A DNA stretch of 50,430 nt from Actinomycetota bacterium (GTDB taxonomy: Bacteria > Actinomycetota > Actinomycetes > Streptosporangiales > Streptosporangiaceae). The translations under genes and the position numbers were made by a program. Positions 17,772-27,302 of the stretch are shown one piece after another (the first letter of the stretch is position 1; each line of letters begins with the position of its first letter). The notes beneath the pieces are model-generated. The model was given only the letters and a program-made list of their open reading frames with translations. It did not search any database and was not told the DNA's origin. The DNA is taken from the NCBI GenBank assembly GCA_003168215.1, contig PMSW01000013.1:5293-55722 (forward strand). The letters are read 5' to 3'.

Positions 17772-18638
17772 GTGACCAGGCAGCCAACGGTGTTAGCGGT
17801 GCTGCTGGAGGACAAGAGCCTGCAGAGGTACGGAAGTTTCCGCGTGGCCTACGAGAAAGCTGCTCGGTCCCTGGACCGGGAGCGCGGCGGCAGCGCGCCG
17901 AGCCGCGCCCAGTTCCACCGGTGGCTGACCGGGGACTTACGCGGCCTGCCGCACCCCGAACACTGCCGTGTCCTTGAGCACCTGCTGGCCGGCTACTCAG
18001 CAGCGCAGCTTTTCCGGCCCTGCTCGGACGGCATTCCGGCAGCCGCGGCGAGCACCGGCCCGGTGCCGCAAGTTGCCCGTGGCCTTCTGGCGCACGCAGG
18101 CATGGCTGACGTCGCGGCGGTCTTCGCCAGCCGCTCAGAGTTCGCTGCCAGCGCCGAGCTAGGCGGGCTGTTTGATGGCGCCAGCTGCATCCGGGCCGCC
18201 GGGCTGTCGCTGAACCTGATCTGCCAGCAGGTGCCGGACCAGCAGTTGCGGCGGCTACTGCGTGATGGCGCCCAGCTCACCTGCCTGTTCCTGGACCCCG
18301 GCGGCGAGGCCATCAAGGTCCGCGAACGGGAAGAGGAGCACCCGCCCGGGTACCTGGCCAGCTTCACCAGTCTTAACATCCAGGTCATGTCCCGGTTGCG
18401 AGAGCGCCTGCCCGAAGATGTACGCGACCGCCTGCGCCTTGCTGTCTACGACGAGACGATCCGGTTTAACATCGTCCTGGTCGACGACCGGGCGTGCGTC
18501 GTGCAGCCCTACCTCCCGAAGGCCCGCGGCATCGATTCCCCGACCTTGCTGATCCGCCGTAACGGCACCCGCAGCGGCCTGTACCCGATCTTCGAGCAGG
18601 TCTATGACGCGATGGCGGAACGGAGCAGGCAAATATGA
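17772..18638 (+). CDS. Putative HTH regulator with DUF5919-like C-terminal domain
   Basis: N-term MTRQPTVLAVLLEDKSLQRYGSFRVAYEKAARSLD...PSRAQFHRWLTGDLRGLPHPEHCRVLEHLL; C-term LICQQVPDQQLRRLLRDGAQLTCLFLDPGG...RLAVYDETIRFNIVLVDDRACVVQPYLP. Confidence 0.65.
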   Translation: MTRQPTVLAVLLEDKSLQRYGSFRVAYEKAARSLDRERGGSAPSRAQFHRWLTGDLRGLPHPEHCRVLEHLLAGYSAAQLFRPCSDGIPAAAASTGPVPQVARGLLAHAGMADVAAVFASRSEFAASAELGGLFDGASCIRAAGLSLNLICQQVPDQQLRRLLRDGAQLTCLFLDPGGEAIKVREREEEHPPGYLASFTSLNIQVMSRLRERLPEDVRDRLRLAVYDETIRFNIVLVDDRACVVQPYLPKARGIDSPTLLIRRNGTRSGLYPIFEQVYDAMAERSRQI

Positions 18639-19426
18639 CGGTCGGCCCCGGGTCACTCCTGCCAGTTGCCTTCCAGGCCGCCGACATCGCCAGTGAGCTG
18701 ATACGTACCCGGCGCCCTGCCTCGGTGACCGAGAAATCCGACCGTGACCTGGTGTCCGACGTCGACCTGGCGATCGAGCGTAAGGTCCGCGCCTACCTGG
18801 CGGAGGCCACCCCGGACACGGGGTTCCTCGGCGAGGAAGAAGGCCGGTCAGGTAACCCGGCCAGTGGCTGGCTATGGACCCTTGATCCCATCGACGGCAC
18901 ATCGAACTTCGCCCACGGCCTCCCGCTGTGCGCCGTCTCACTCGCGCTGCTGCACGATGGCCGCCCGGTCCTGGCTGTCATCGACGCCCCGTTGCTGAGC
19001 GAGCGCTATCACGCCGTCGAAGGGCACGGTGCCTACGCCGGCACCCGGCCGCTGACGGCCAGCACGACCACCCGCCTTCGCGACGCCGTGGTGGCGATCG
19101 GCGACTACGCCACCGGGCAGGAAGCCGACCGCAAGAACGAGCAGCGGCTGGCGGTGACCATCCAGCTCACCCCCCGGGTCCACCGCATCCGCATGCTCGG
19201 CACCGCCGCGATAGACCTGGCCTGGGTCGCCGACGGGCGCCTGGACGCCAGCGTCACCCTCGGCAACAAGCCCTGGGACACCGCCGCAGGCGTCCTGCTC
19301 GCCCGCGAAGCAGGCGCCACCGTCACCGACTCCGACGGTCATCCCCACGACCTGAACTCCGCCGCGACCATCGCCGCCGCACCCGCGCTCATCAGCCAGC
19401 TCACCGCCCTCATCCCAGGCCGCTGA
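18635..19426 (+). CDS. Inositol monophosphatase family protein
   Basis: EKSDRDLVSDVDLAIE, GFLGEEEG, WTLDPIDGTSNFAHGLPLCAVSLAL, LGTAAIDLAWVADGRLDA, NKPWDTAAGVLLAREAGATV; ATGA overlap with the regulator. Confidence 0.9.
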   Translation: MTVGPGSLLPVAFQAADIASELIRTRRPASVTEKSDRDLVSDVDLAIERKVRAYLAEATPDTGFLGEEEGRSGNPASGWLWTLDPIDGTSNFAHGLPLCAVSLALLHDGRPVLAVIDAPLLSERYHAVEGHGAYAGTRPLTASTTTRLRDAVVAIGDYATGQEADRKNEQRLAVTIQLTPRVHRIRMLGTAAIDLAWVADGRLDASVTLGNKPWDTAAGVLLAREAGATVTDSDGHPHDLNSAATIAAAPALISQLTALIPGR

Positions 19427-19540
19427 CCTCACCGCCGGTCCCCAGGACGCCCAGACGTGCGTGTCCCCCTTACACGGCATGGACAACATCCTCAGCAGCC
19501 CCGGCACCTCATCTCCGACTTCGAGGCCCGGTCTGCGACC

Positions 19541-20060
19541 TCACCGCGCCATGCCCCCCAACGCTGCCGAAAGGCTCTGCGCAGTCGTCCGCACCGAGAC
19601 TGCCGGCCAGCCAGCGGCGATCGCCACGACCAGCGACCCCACAACTGCGTGGGCACCGGCAATCTGGTCGGCCGCCGTGACCGCCAGAGATGCGGGAAAC
19701 GTCATGTCTTGCGCGCCGTGCAGGAACAGGGTCGGGATGCCAATTTCTGTGAGCGCGTTCTGCGCTTGCGCCACGCCCGCGTCCGGCAGGATTCCGGCCC
19801 GCCGTGGCCGCATCCATTCGGCGCCGAAGTGCACCTGGCTCAGCCGGTCTAAGTATGCCGGCAGCCGGTCTGCCCGCCATACATCGGCCGGGGCTCCGGC
19901 GATGGCTGCCGCGCGCACCAGCTGCGGGTCGTCCAGCTTGCTATCTGCCCAGACAGCCGACCTCGCGGCCGCCCGCGCCGCCCGCTCAGGCCGGTCGGCG
20001 TAGGCGTCATCCGGTACCGGATAGATGCTGCTGGACGCGATGATCAGCCGTCGGAATCGG
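19541..20060 (-). pseudogene. Truncated alpha/beta hydrolase remnant
   Basis: Minus frame: RRLIIASSSIYPVPDDAYADRPERAARAA...IGIPTLFLHGAQDMTFPASLAVTAADQIAGAHAVV; N-terminal half and nucleophile elbow missing; divergent C-terminus. Confidence 0.55.
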
Positions 20061-20459
20061 ACACGGAGTGCAATCGCGTGACCGTGGCCATTCTGCGCCC
20101 GATCGGCCGACTGAAGTTGCGGTTGCGGAGCGGCTTTCCCGTCGCGAGGTCCAGGAGAACCTTGTCGTTGCGGTAGCGAGGCTGGCCCGCCGCGAGGACC
20201 TGGTGCAGGCTGGCCTCTACCTCGGCGAGAACAAAGAGGACCTCGCGCCGCCCGGCGGCCTTTGCTAGACGGTTCGATGGGGCCGACGCGGTCAAGGATG
20301 GCCGTGAACTACTCGCGGGCAACTGGGGGGAGGAACGGCACGACAGCGGTGATGTCGTCTGCCGCGCCTGCGGTGTGCGGACTGATGATCTCCAAGAGGC
20401 GCAGCACGTCGCGGCGCTGCGCCTCGATCTGGTCGCCGTCCGGGCTACCGGTCACGGAG

Positions 20460-20774
20460 TCAGGCGCTGGCGCGCGAGCGGGGGAAGCCGCCCCGGGCCT
20501 TTTTGTGGGCGCTCGCATTGCCGTATCGCTGGCGGGCGGCCTCCCCGGAGGTGCCCAGCATCGTTCCTATGGCGGCCCACGTATGGCCGTCTGCGCGCGC
20601 CGCCTTCACCGCGGCGGCAAGCTCGCGCTCGCTGCCGGCAAGGCGGGAGAACGCGCTGGCAACATCCCGCAGCGCCGACGCGTCCTTCACGTCGCCAGGG
20701 GCCGGCTCGAAGTCCTCGAAACGCCGTGCTAGCTCGTCCGCGTGGGCGAGGATCTCCTCAGTGGATCGCGGCAT
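20460..20774 (-). CDS. HTH-like small protein, putative antitoxin/partner in a TA-like pair
   Basis: MPRSTEEILAHADELARRFEDFEPAP...ELAAAVKAARADGHTWAAIGTMLGTSGEAARQRYG: HTH-like C-terminus. Confidence 0.5.
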   Translation of the reverse strand: MPRSTEEILAHADELARRFEDFEPAPGDVKDASALRDVASAFSRLAGSERELAAAVKAARADGHTWAAIGTMLGTSGEAARQRYGNASAHKKARGGFPRSRASA

Positions 20775-20780
20775 CAGCGA

Positions 20781-21019
20781 TCACCCTCCTCCCGGGAGGT
20801 ACTTGGCCCGGGCTTTGTCGGCATGAATGATGACGGGGCCAGGTTCGCCATCGACAACGCCGACTTCCACGAAGCTGCCGTCCCGGCGCGGCCCCGTGAA
20901 CATCGTGAAGCCCTCGTCCAGCTCGGTGACGCGGAGCGGGTTGCGCAGGCGTGAAGCATGTCCTCGTCGGGGACGCCATGTTTCCGCGCGCTGCCTGCGA
21001 TGACCGGGTCCACACGCAA
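20781..21019 (-). pseudogene. Frameshifted small toxin-like protein gene
   Basis: N-term MRVDPVIAGSARKHGVPDEDMLHA in one frame continues as RNPLRVTELDEGFTMFTGPRRDGSFVEVGVVDGEPGPVIIHADKARAKYLPGG in another; likely 1-nt indel near 20947. Confidence 0.55.
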
Positions 21020-21020
21020 G

Positions 21021-21060
21021 CAAGTTACCTTGTCGCGATCCTTTTTAGCAAGTTAACTTG
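21021..21060. promoter_or_regulatory. Two palindromic operator-like sites: CAAGTTACCTTG (21021-21032) and CAAGTTAACTTG (21049-21060)
   Basis: 12-bp palindromes, one perfect and one imperfect, 28 bp centre to centre, directly upstream of the TA-like pair. Confidence 0.5.
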
Positions 21061-21093
21061 GTAACGAAGGATCGCAGTCCCTCTAGAACATCC

Positions 21094-21132
21094 CCTGCCG
21101 CAGCCAAGCTGGGTGCGCTTAGCTGCGGCAGG
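21094..21132. repeat. Strong stem-loop CCTGCCGCAGC-c-AAGC-tgggtgc-GCTT-a-GCTGCGGCAGG
   Basis: 11 bp + 1x1 mismatch + 4 bp stem with 7-nt loop read directly. Confidence 0.7.
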
Positions 21133-21245
21133 CGGCTTCGGGCATGCGGGTGAGACGATCGGGGCTGGCCTGCTCCGGTCGATCCTGAGTCAGGCTGGCG
21201 TTGCCGTTGAGGAATTCCGTGCCGTCTCGTGACAGGATGAAGCTG

Positions 21246-21470
21246 ATGCGCACGTACACGAGCGTGGTGGAGCCCGAGGATGGCGGCGGCTACTACGTTG
21301 CCGTCCCGGCGCTGCCTGGGTGCTTCACTCGCGGAAGCACCGTCGAGGAGTGCCGGGAGCGCGCCGTGGAGGCCATCGAGGTTCACATTGCCGGCCTGCG
21401 GGCCGATGGCGAACCCGTGCCCGAAGAGGTCGGGGCACCGCAGCTGGTGGCCGTTACCGTCGCGGCCTGA
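21246..21470 (+). CDS. HicB-family antitoxin-like protein (orphan)
   Basis: MRTYTSVVEPEDGGGYYVAVPALPGCFTRGSTVEECRERAVEAIEVHIAGLRADGEPVPEE: canonical HicB N-terminal fold. Confidence 0.8.
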   Translation: MRTYTSVVEPEDGGGYYVAVPALPGCFTRGSTVEECRERAVEAIEVHIAGLRADGEPVPEEVGAPQLVAVTVAA

Positions 21471-21542
21471 CACAACCGAGCGCCGGACCCGTGCCGCGTC
21501 CGCGCAGGCAGCGAGCCACGCGAGTGACGCCGATACCCTGAT

Positions 21543-22433
21543 TCACCGGGACTCCTTAAGGCGTGCGCCCTCTCGTAGCCCGCGGAGGATCGCGATGTCT
21601 TTCGCCTGCGCCTGCTCACCGCCGGGAGTCTCGACGATGAAGGGCACGCCGGCAGTCGCCGGGTGTCTGAGCAGGCAGCCGAACGCTGCAGTGCCGATCT
21701 GCCCGGCACCGATGTTCTCGTGCCGGTCCTTGCGTGATCCGCAGCGGTCCTTTGAGTCGTTGGCGTGAATGAGCCGGAGCCTGCCGCCGGCCACTGACTG
21801 CAGTTCGGACAGCATGCTCGTCACTCCGTCCGGCGGGCCGAGGTCGTGGCCGGCCGCGAAGACGTGACAGGTATCCAGGCAGACGTTCGCTCGCGGGTGC
21901 AGGTCCAGCGCGGCAAGGTAGTGCCCGAGCTCGGTCACAGCGGAGCACAGCATGTGTCCCTGCCCGGCCATCGGCTCGAGCAGCAGGTCGGGGCCATCGT
22001 CATGGATCTCGTCGAGCAGCGGCAGCAGGCACTCCCTGACCTGCCGGAGTGCCGCGGCCCGGTCACCGCCGACCGCGGACCCCGTGTGGACGACGACACC
22101 GCGAGCGCCGATCTGCGCGCCCCGGATGAGGGAATGCCGGAGTGAGCCGGCCGACAGATCCCGGATCCGCGGATCCGGTGAGCCGAGATTGATCAGGTAA
22201 GGGGCATGCACGAACACCGGGATCCCGGCCCGATCCGCCTGCTCGCGCAGGCCCGCGTCGTGCACGGCGTCCCCGGCCGGCAGCGCCCAGCCGCGCGGGT
22301 TGGAGACGAACACCTGGATTGCCTCGGCCCCGACCGCGACCGCGTACCGCAGGCCCCCGGCGGCCAGCCCGCCGGTCGACGGCACGTGCGCGCCAATGGG
22401 CCGCCGGACCATGGGGAGCGAGTTGTCCGGCAC
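21543..22433 (-). CDS. nfo: Deoxyribonuclease IV (endonuclease IV)
   Basis: PIGAHVPSTGGLAAGGLRYAVAVGAEAIQVFVSNPRGW...VCLDTCHVFAAGHDL...LIHANDSKD...HENIGAGQIG. Confidence 0.88.
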   Translation of the reverse strand: MPDNSLPMVRRPIGAHVPSTGGLAAGGLRYAVAVGAEAIQVFVSNPRGWALPAGDAVHDAGLREQADRAGIPVFVHAPYLINLGSPDPRIRDLSAGSLRHSLIRGAQIGARGVVVHTGSAVGGDRAAALRQVRECLLPLLDEIHDDGPDLLLEPMAGQGHMLCSAVTELGHYLAALDLHPRANVCLDTCHVFAAGHDLGPPDGVTSMLSELQSVAGGRLRLIHANDSKDRCGSRKDRHENIGAGQIGTAAFGCLLRHPATAGVPFIVETPGGEQAQAKDIAILRGLREGARLKESR

Positions 22434-22576
22434 GGTCCAGCAGCCTAATACCCCAGCCCCAGATCGTGATCTTCGTGTCGGCGCCTCCGTGTGCGCGCCT
22501 CCGTGTACGCGGGCAAGCGACGACCGCCATGGTGGCGGCCATGGCGGCGGTCACGAGGCCGGAGCGCTACATCCCG

Positions 22577-24916
22577 TTAAAGGCCGCCGAAGCCCACGAA
22601 GATCGTGATCGTGCTGCCTTTCGGCGCCTGGCCGTTCGGGCTGTAGTTGAACACGCGATGGCCGGGACCCACGGTGTTGACGTTCACCTGGAATCCACTC
22701 GCCTGCAGGATGCCGATGGCACGCTGCACAAACTGTCCGTCCACATTCGGAATATTGACCATCGGCGGCCCGGCAGAGACCCGGATGGTCACGACCTCGC
22801 CGGGGGTGATCGGAGTTCCAGGTCGCGGCGACTGGCCGGTGATCGTCCCGGCGGCCTGATTGCTTTTTGCGTCCTGCTCCGGGTTCAGCTGGAACCCCTC
22901 CTGCTGCGCCTGCGATTGGGCGGCGGACTGCTGCTGGCCGACCAGGTTCGGCAGCGGCGTGCCCGCGCTCTCCACGATCGCCACTGGCCTCGGCTGCGGC
23001 CAGGAGAGCCCGGCGATGGGATTGGTGCTGATCACGACGCCAAGCGGAATCGTGGTAGAAGCCGCGCTCGTCACCCTGCCGGGAGTCAGGCCTGCTCGGC
23101 TGAGGGCTGCCTCGGCGTCGGCGAGCTTCAGGCCGGTCACCGACGGGACCTGGATCAGGGTCGGCCCGAGCGACGGGATGAGCGTGATAACACTGCCGCG
23201 ATGGGCGCGCGATCCGATTGCCGGATCAGTGCGGATGACGTCCCCGCGGGGGACGGCGTTGTCATGCACGCCATGGCCGGTATTCACCTTGAAGCCGAGA
23301 TTCCGCAGCTCGGTCTTAGCGGTAGCCTTCGTCAGCCTGCCCACCTGGGGGACCGCCACGTACTGGCCGTCGACAACCCACCAGGTCACCAGGCCCATGA
23401 TCAGGATGACGGCAAACGCGAGAGCCAGATAGACAAGCCGGCGGCTGAACAGCCAGCGTTGCAGGCGCGGCTCCCGGCGGCCGTAGCCCGGCGGCCCGTG
23501 CACCCGGCCGCTGATCGGCTCGTCTCCGTGGCCGCTGGTCAGTCCCGCGCCCGGCACGATGAGCGTGTGGTTCATGCCGTCGTACGGATCGGCCAGTTGT
23601 CCCGCGGTCACCGCGGGCAGGATCTCGACTGCCCTGCCGCGCCCTGATTTCCCGTGCCGCGGTTCGCCGCGGCCAGCCGAGCCGCCTTGCGATGAGGACG
23701 CGCCCGGCATCGCCGACGCGCCCGGTAGCGACGATGCGCTCGGCCAGGACAATGCGCCGGGCGGGGACGATGTGTCCGGCCAGGACGATGCGTCCGGCGG
23801 GGACGATGCGTCCGGCCACGACGACGCGCCGGGCAGAGACGCGCCGCTTGGCCAGGACGACGCGTCGGGCGGGGACGATGCGTCCGGCCAGGACGACGCG
23901 CCGGGTACCACCGGGGCGGCCGCTCCCAGAGCCCCGGCCGTGGCCGCGGGAGCGGGGCCTGCGCTCGTGCCCGGCAACGGCTGGCCGGGTGCCGGCTGGC
24001 CGGCCGCGAACCGCGGCTCGTACTCGCCGCCCGGGCCGGCGGCCTGGCCCGCGGGGTCCACTGCGGCGATCGGCAGCCCGCGGCGCACATCGGTGACGGC
24101 ATGCAGGAACTGGCCGGCGTCAGCGGGGCGCAGCTCGGGGTCCCGGCTGGTGGCCAGCGCCACTAGCGCGTCGAGGGCCGGGGGCAGTCCCGGCGTGATG
24201 CTCGACGGCGCCGGGACTACTTCGTTGACGTGCTTGTAGGCGACCTCGAGGGCCGACTCGCCCCGGTGCGGCTGCACTCCCGTGAGCAGCTCGAACAGCA
24301 TCACGCCAACCGCGTACACATCGGTCCGCGTGTCGGAGGCGCTCTGCGATACCTGCTCGGGCGCCAGGTAGGCCGCGGTACCGATGATCATGCCGGTCTT
24401 GGTGCGGCTGGCCCTGGCGGCGGCCCTGGCCAGCCCGAAATCGGCGACCTTTACCGCGTGACTGGCCGCAATCAGCACGTTCTCCGGCTTGACATCGCGG
24501 TGCACGATGCCCGCCTGGTGAGCGGCTGACAGCCCGGTAAGGACGCCCTCGATGATGTCCAGCGACTCGCGCGGGCTGAGCCTGCCGCGGTCGGTCAGCA
24601 GCTCGCGCAGCGTCCGGCCTGCCACGTACTCCATCGCGAGGAAGAGGATCTCGCCGTCGGCGCCCTGGTCGTAGACGGCGACCACGTTCGGGCTGGACAG
24701 CCTGGCCACTGACCTGGCCTCATCGATGAACCGCCGAACGAAGTCAGCGTCATTGGCCAGCTCCGGGTGCGCGACCTTGAGCGCCACCGTGCGTTCTAGC
24801 CGCGTGTCGGTACCGATGTAGACGGTGGCCATCCCGCCGCGCGCGATCCGGGAGTCCACCCGGTAGCGTCCGTCGAGCAACTGCCCGATCGGCAGGCGCG
24901 CCAGGGTCGTATCCAT
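22577..24916 (-). CDS. PASTA-domain Ser/Thr protein kinase (PknB/PknL-like)
   Basis: LDGRYRVDSRIARGGMATVYIG, HRDVKPENVLI, DFGLA, GTAAYLAPEQ; TM FAVILIMGLVTWWVVDG; repeated C-terminal PASTA-like modules. Confidence 0.92.
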   Translation of the reverse strand: MDTTLARLPIGQLLDGRYRVDSRIARGGMATVYIGTDTRLERTVALKVAHPELANDADFVRRFIDEARSVARLSSPNVVAVYDQGADGEILFLAMEYVAGRTLRELLTDRGRLSPRESLDIIEGVLTGLSAAHQAGIVHRDVKPENVLIAASHAVKVADFGLARAAARASRTKTGMIIGTAAYLAPEQVSQSASDTRTDVYAVGVMLFELLTGVQPHRGESALEVAYKHVNEVVPAPSSITPGLPPALDALVALATSRDPELRPADAGQFLHAVTDVRRGLPIAAVDPAGQAAGPGGEYEPRFAAGQPAPGQPLPGTSAGPAPAATAGALGAAAPVVPGASSWPDASSPPDASSWPSGASLPGASSWPDASSPPDASSWPDTSSPPGALSWPSASSLPGASAMPGASSSQGGSAGRGEPRHGKSGRGRAVEILPAVTAGQLADPYDGMNHTLIVPGAGLTSGHGDEPISGRVHGPPGYGRREPRLQRWLFSRRLVYLALAFAVILIMGLVTWWVVDGQYVAVPQVGRLTKATAKTELRNLGFKVNTGHGVHDNAVPRGDVIRTDPAIGSRAHRGSVITLIPSLGPTLIQVPSVTGLKLADAEAALSRAGLTPGRVTSAASTTIPLGVVISTNPIAGLSWPQPRPVAIVESAGTPLPNLVGQQQSAAQSQAQQEGFQLNPEQDAKSNQAAGTITGQSPRPGTPITPGEVVTIRVSAGPPMVNIPNVDGQFVQRAIGILQASGFQVNVNTVGPGHRVFNYSPNGQAPKGSTITIFVGFGGL

Positions 24917-24970
24917 CGTGTCGAGTGTATTGGTGCTATCTCGTCCCCGCCCAGCTAACGGCGGTCCTGG

Positions 24971-25925
<955 letters not shown>

Positions 25926-25935
<10 letters not shown>

Positions 25936-27302
25936 AGCCGGGCGCCTTCGTCCGCCGCATCCAGCTGATCTGCCGGTGGTGGCTGGCTGTCCCCGGGCTG
26001 CGCGGCCGCGGCCGGCCCGGCTGGCCTGCGCGATGGTCCGGCTGGCCTGGGTCCGGCTGGCCTGGGTCCGGCTGGCCTGGCGAAGCGCTGCGGGGTGAAG
26101 GGAGCGGCCAGGCCCGGCAGCCGCTGCGTGGTCAGGTAATCGGTGATGACGTCGGCCGTCACCGGGGCCAGCAGCACTCCGGCGCGGAAGTGACCGGTGG
26201 CGAGCACCAGCCCGGGCAGCGCGGACGGGCCGAGCACTGGCGCGTTGTCCGGAGTGCCCGGCCGCAGGCCCGCTACGGCCTCGGTGAGCTCGAGTTCGGT
26301 GATCCCTGGCACGATCGTCCGGGCATCCCGGAGCAGCTCCCAGACGCCGCCGGCGGTGACCCGGGTGTCTGCGCCCAGTTCCTCCTGGGTGGCGCCGATG
26401 ACAAGCTCGCCGCTGTCCCTGGGGACAAGATAGACCGAGGAGCCGCGGACTATTCCGCGCACTGATCTGGCGAGCAGGCCGGGGGGGCTGTCCTGGCCGC
26501 CGATACTGGCCTCGCCCGCAGCGGTCTCACCCGCGGCGGTCTCGCCCGCGCCGCGCCTGCCTGGGGCGGGTCCGCGCGGAACCGACCTGAGCCGCAGGAT
26601 CTGGCCCTTGACTGGCCGCACCGGCGGCACTGCCCCGGCTGGCAATCCCGCGATCGATGCCGAGTTCCAGCCAGCGGCGAGGACTACCCAGCGGGCCAGG
26701 ATCGGGGTCCCGTCACCGAGCAGCGCGCCGGCGGCCCGGCCGCCGGCGCTGAGAATCTCCGCGGCAGGCTGCCGGATGATGTCTGCCCCTGCCATGGCCG
26801 CGGCCGCCAGCAGTGCCCTGGTCAGCAGCCTTGGATCAACGGACGCGTCATCCGCGGCCAGCAACCCGCCGCGGATGGACGGGTCGAGCATGGGCTCCTC
26901 GCGGCGGCATTCGCGGGCGGTGAGGCGGTGCGCTGGCATCCCGAAGGCCTGCTGCAACGCCTGGTACTCGCCGAGGATTGCCAGGTCGTCAGTGTCATAG
27001 GCAACCTGCAGCGTGCCGGTCTGGCGGTATCCGGTCGGCTCGCCGGTGAGTTCTGCGAGCTCGGCAGCGAACGCCGGATAGCGGCGCTGCGACTCCCGGC
27101 CGAGGCGGAACAGGGCCTTCTCGGCATACGCGGCCTCCGAGATGGGCGTGATCATCCCGGCCGCGGCGCGGGACGCGCCGCCGCCGGGCTCCGGATCGGC
27201 GACGGTCACCCGCATCCCCCGCTGGGCGGCGCGCCAGGCAATGCTCAGGCCGATCACCCCGCCGCCGATGACCAGCACGCCGTTGCTGGCTGAGGTGCTC
27301 AT
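25926..27302 (-). CDS. thiO: Glycine oxidase ThiO (FAD-dependent)
   Basis: VLVIGGGVIGLSIAWRAAQRGMRVTVADPEPGGGASRAAAGMITP; position in thi operon; low-complexity insertion and repetitive C-term. Confidence 0.9.

Noticed and set aside
21094-21132. Possible tRNA from the strong hairpin
   Set aside because: Only one stem; no cloverleaf, TTCRA or CCA-proximal acceptor pattern. No tRNA or rRNA was recognised in the window.
22319-23647. 442-aa plus-strand ORF
   Set aside because: Antisense to endonuclease IV start and kinase PASTA region; shadow ORF.
23690-23910. Possible CRISPR-like array
   Set aside because: Repeats are contiguous in-frame coding units in the kinase linker without unique spacers.
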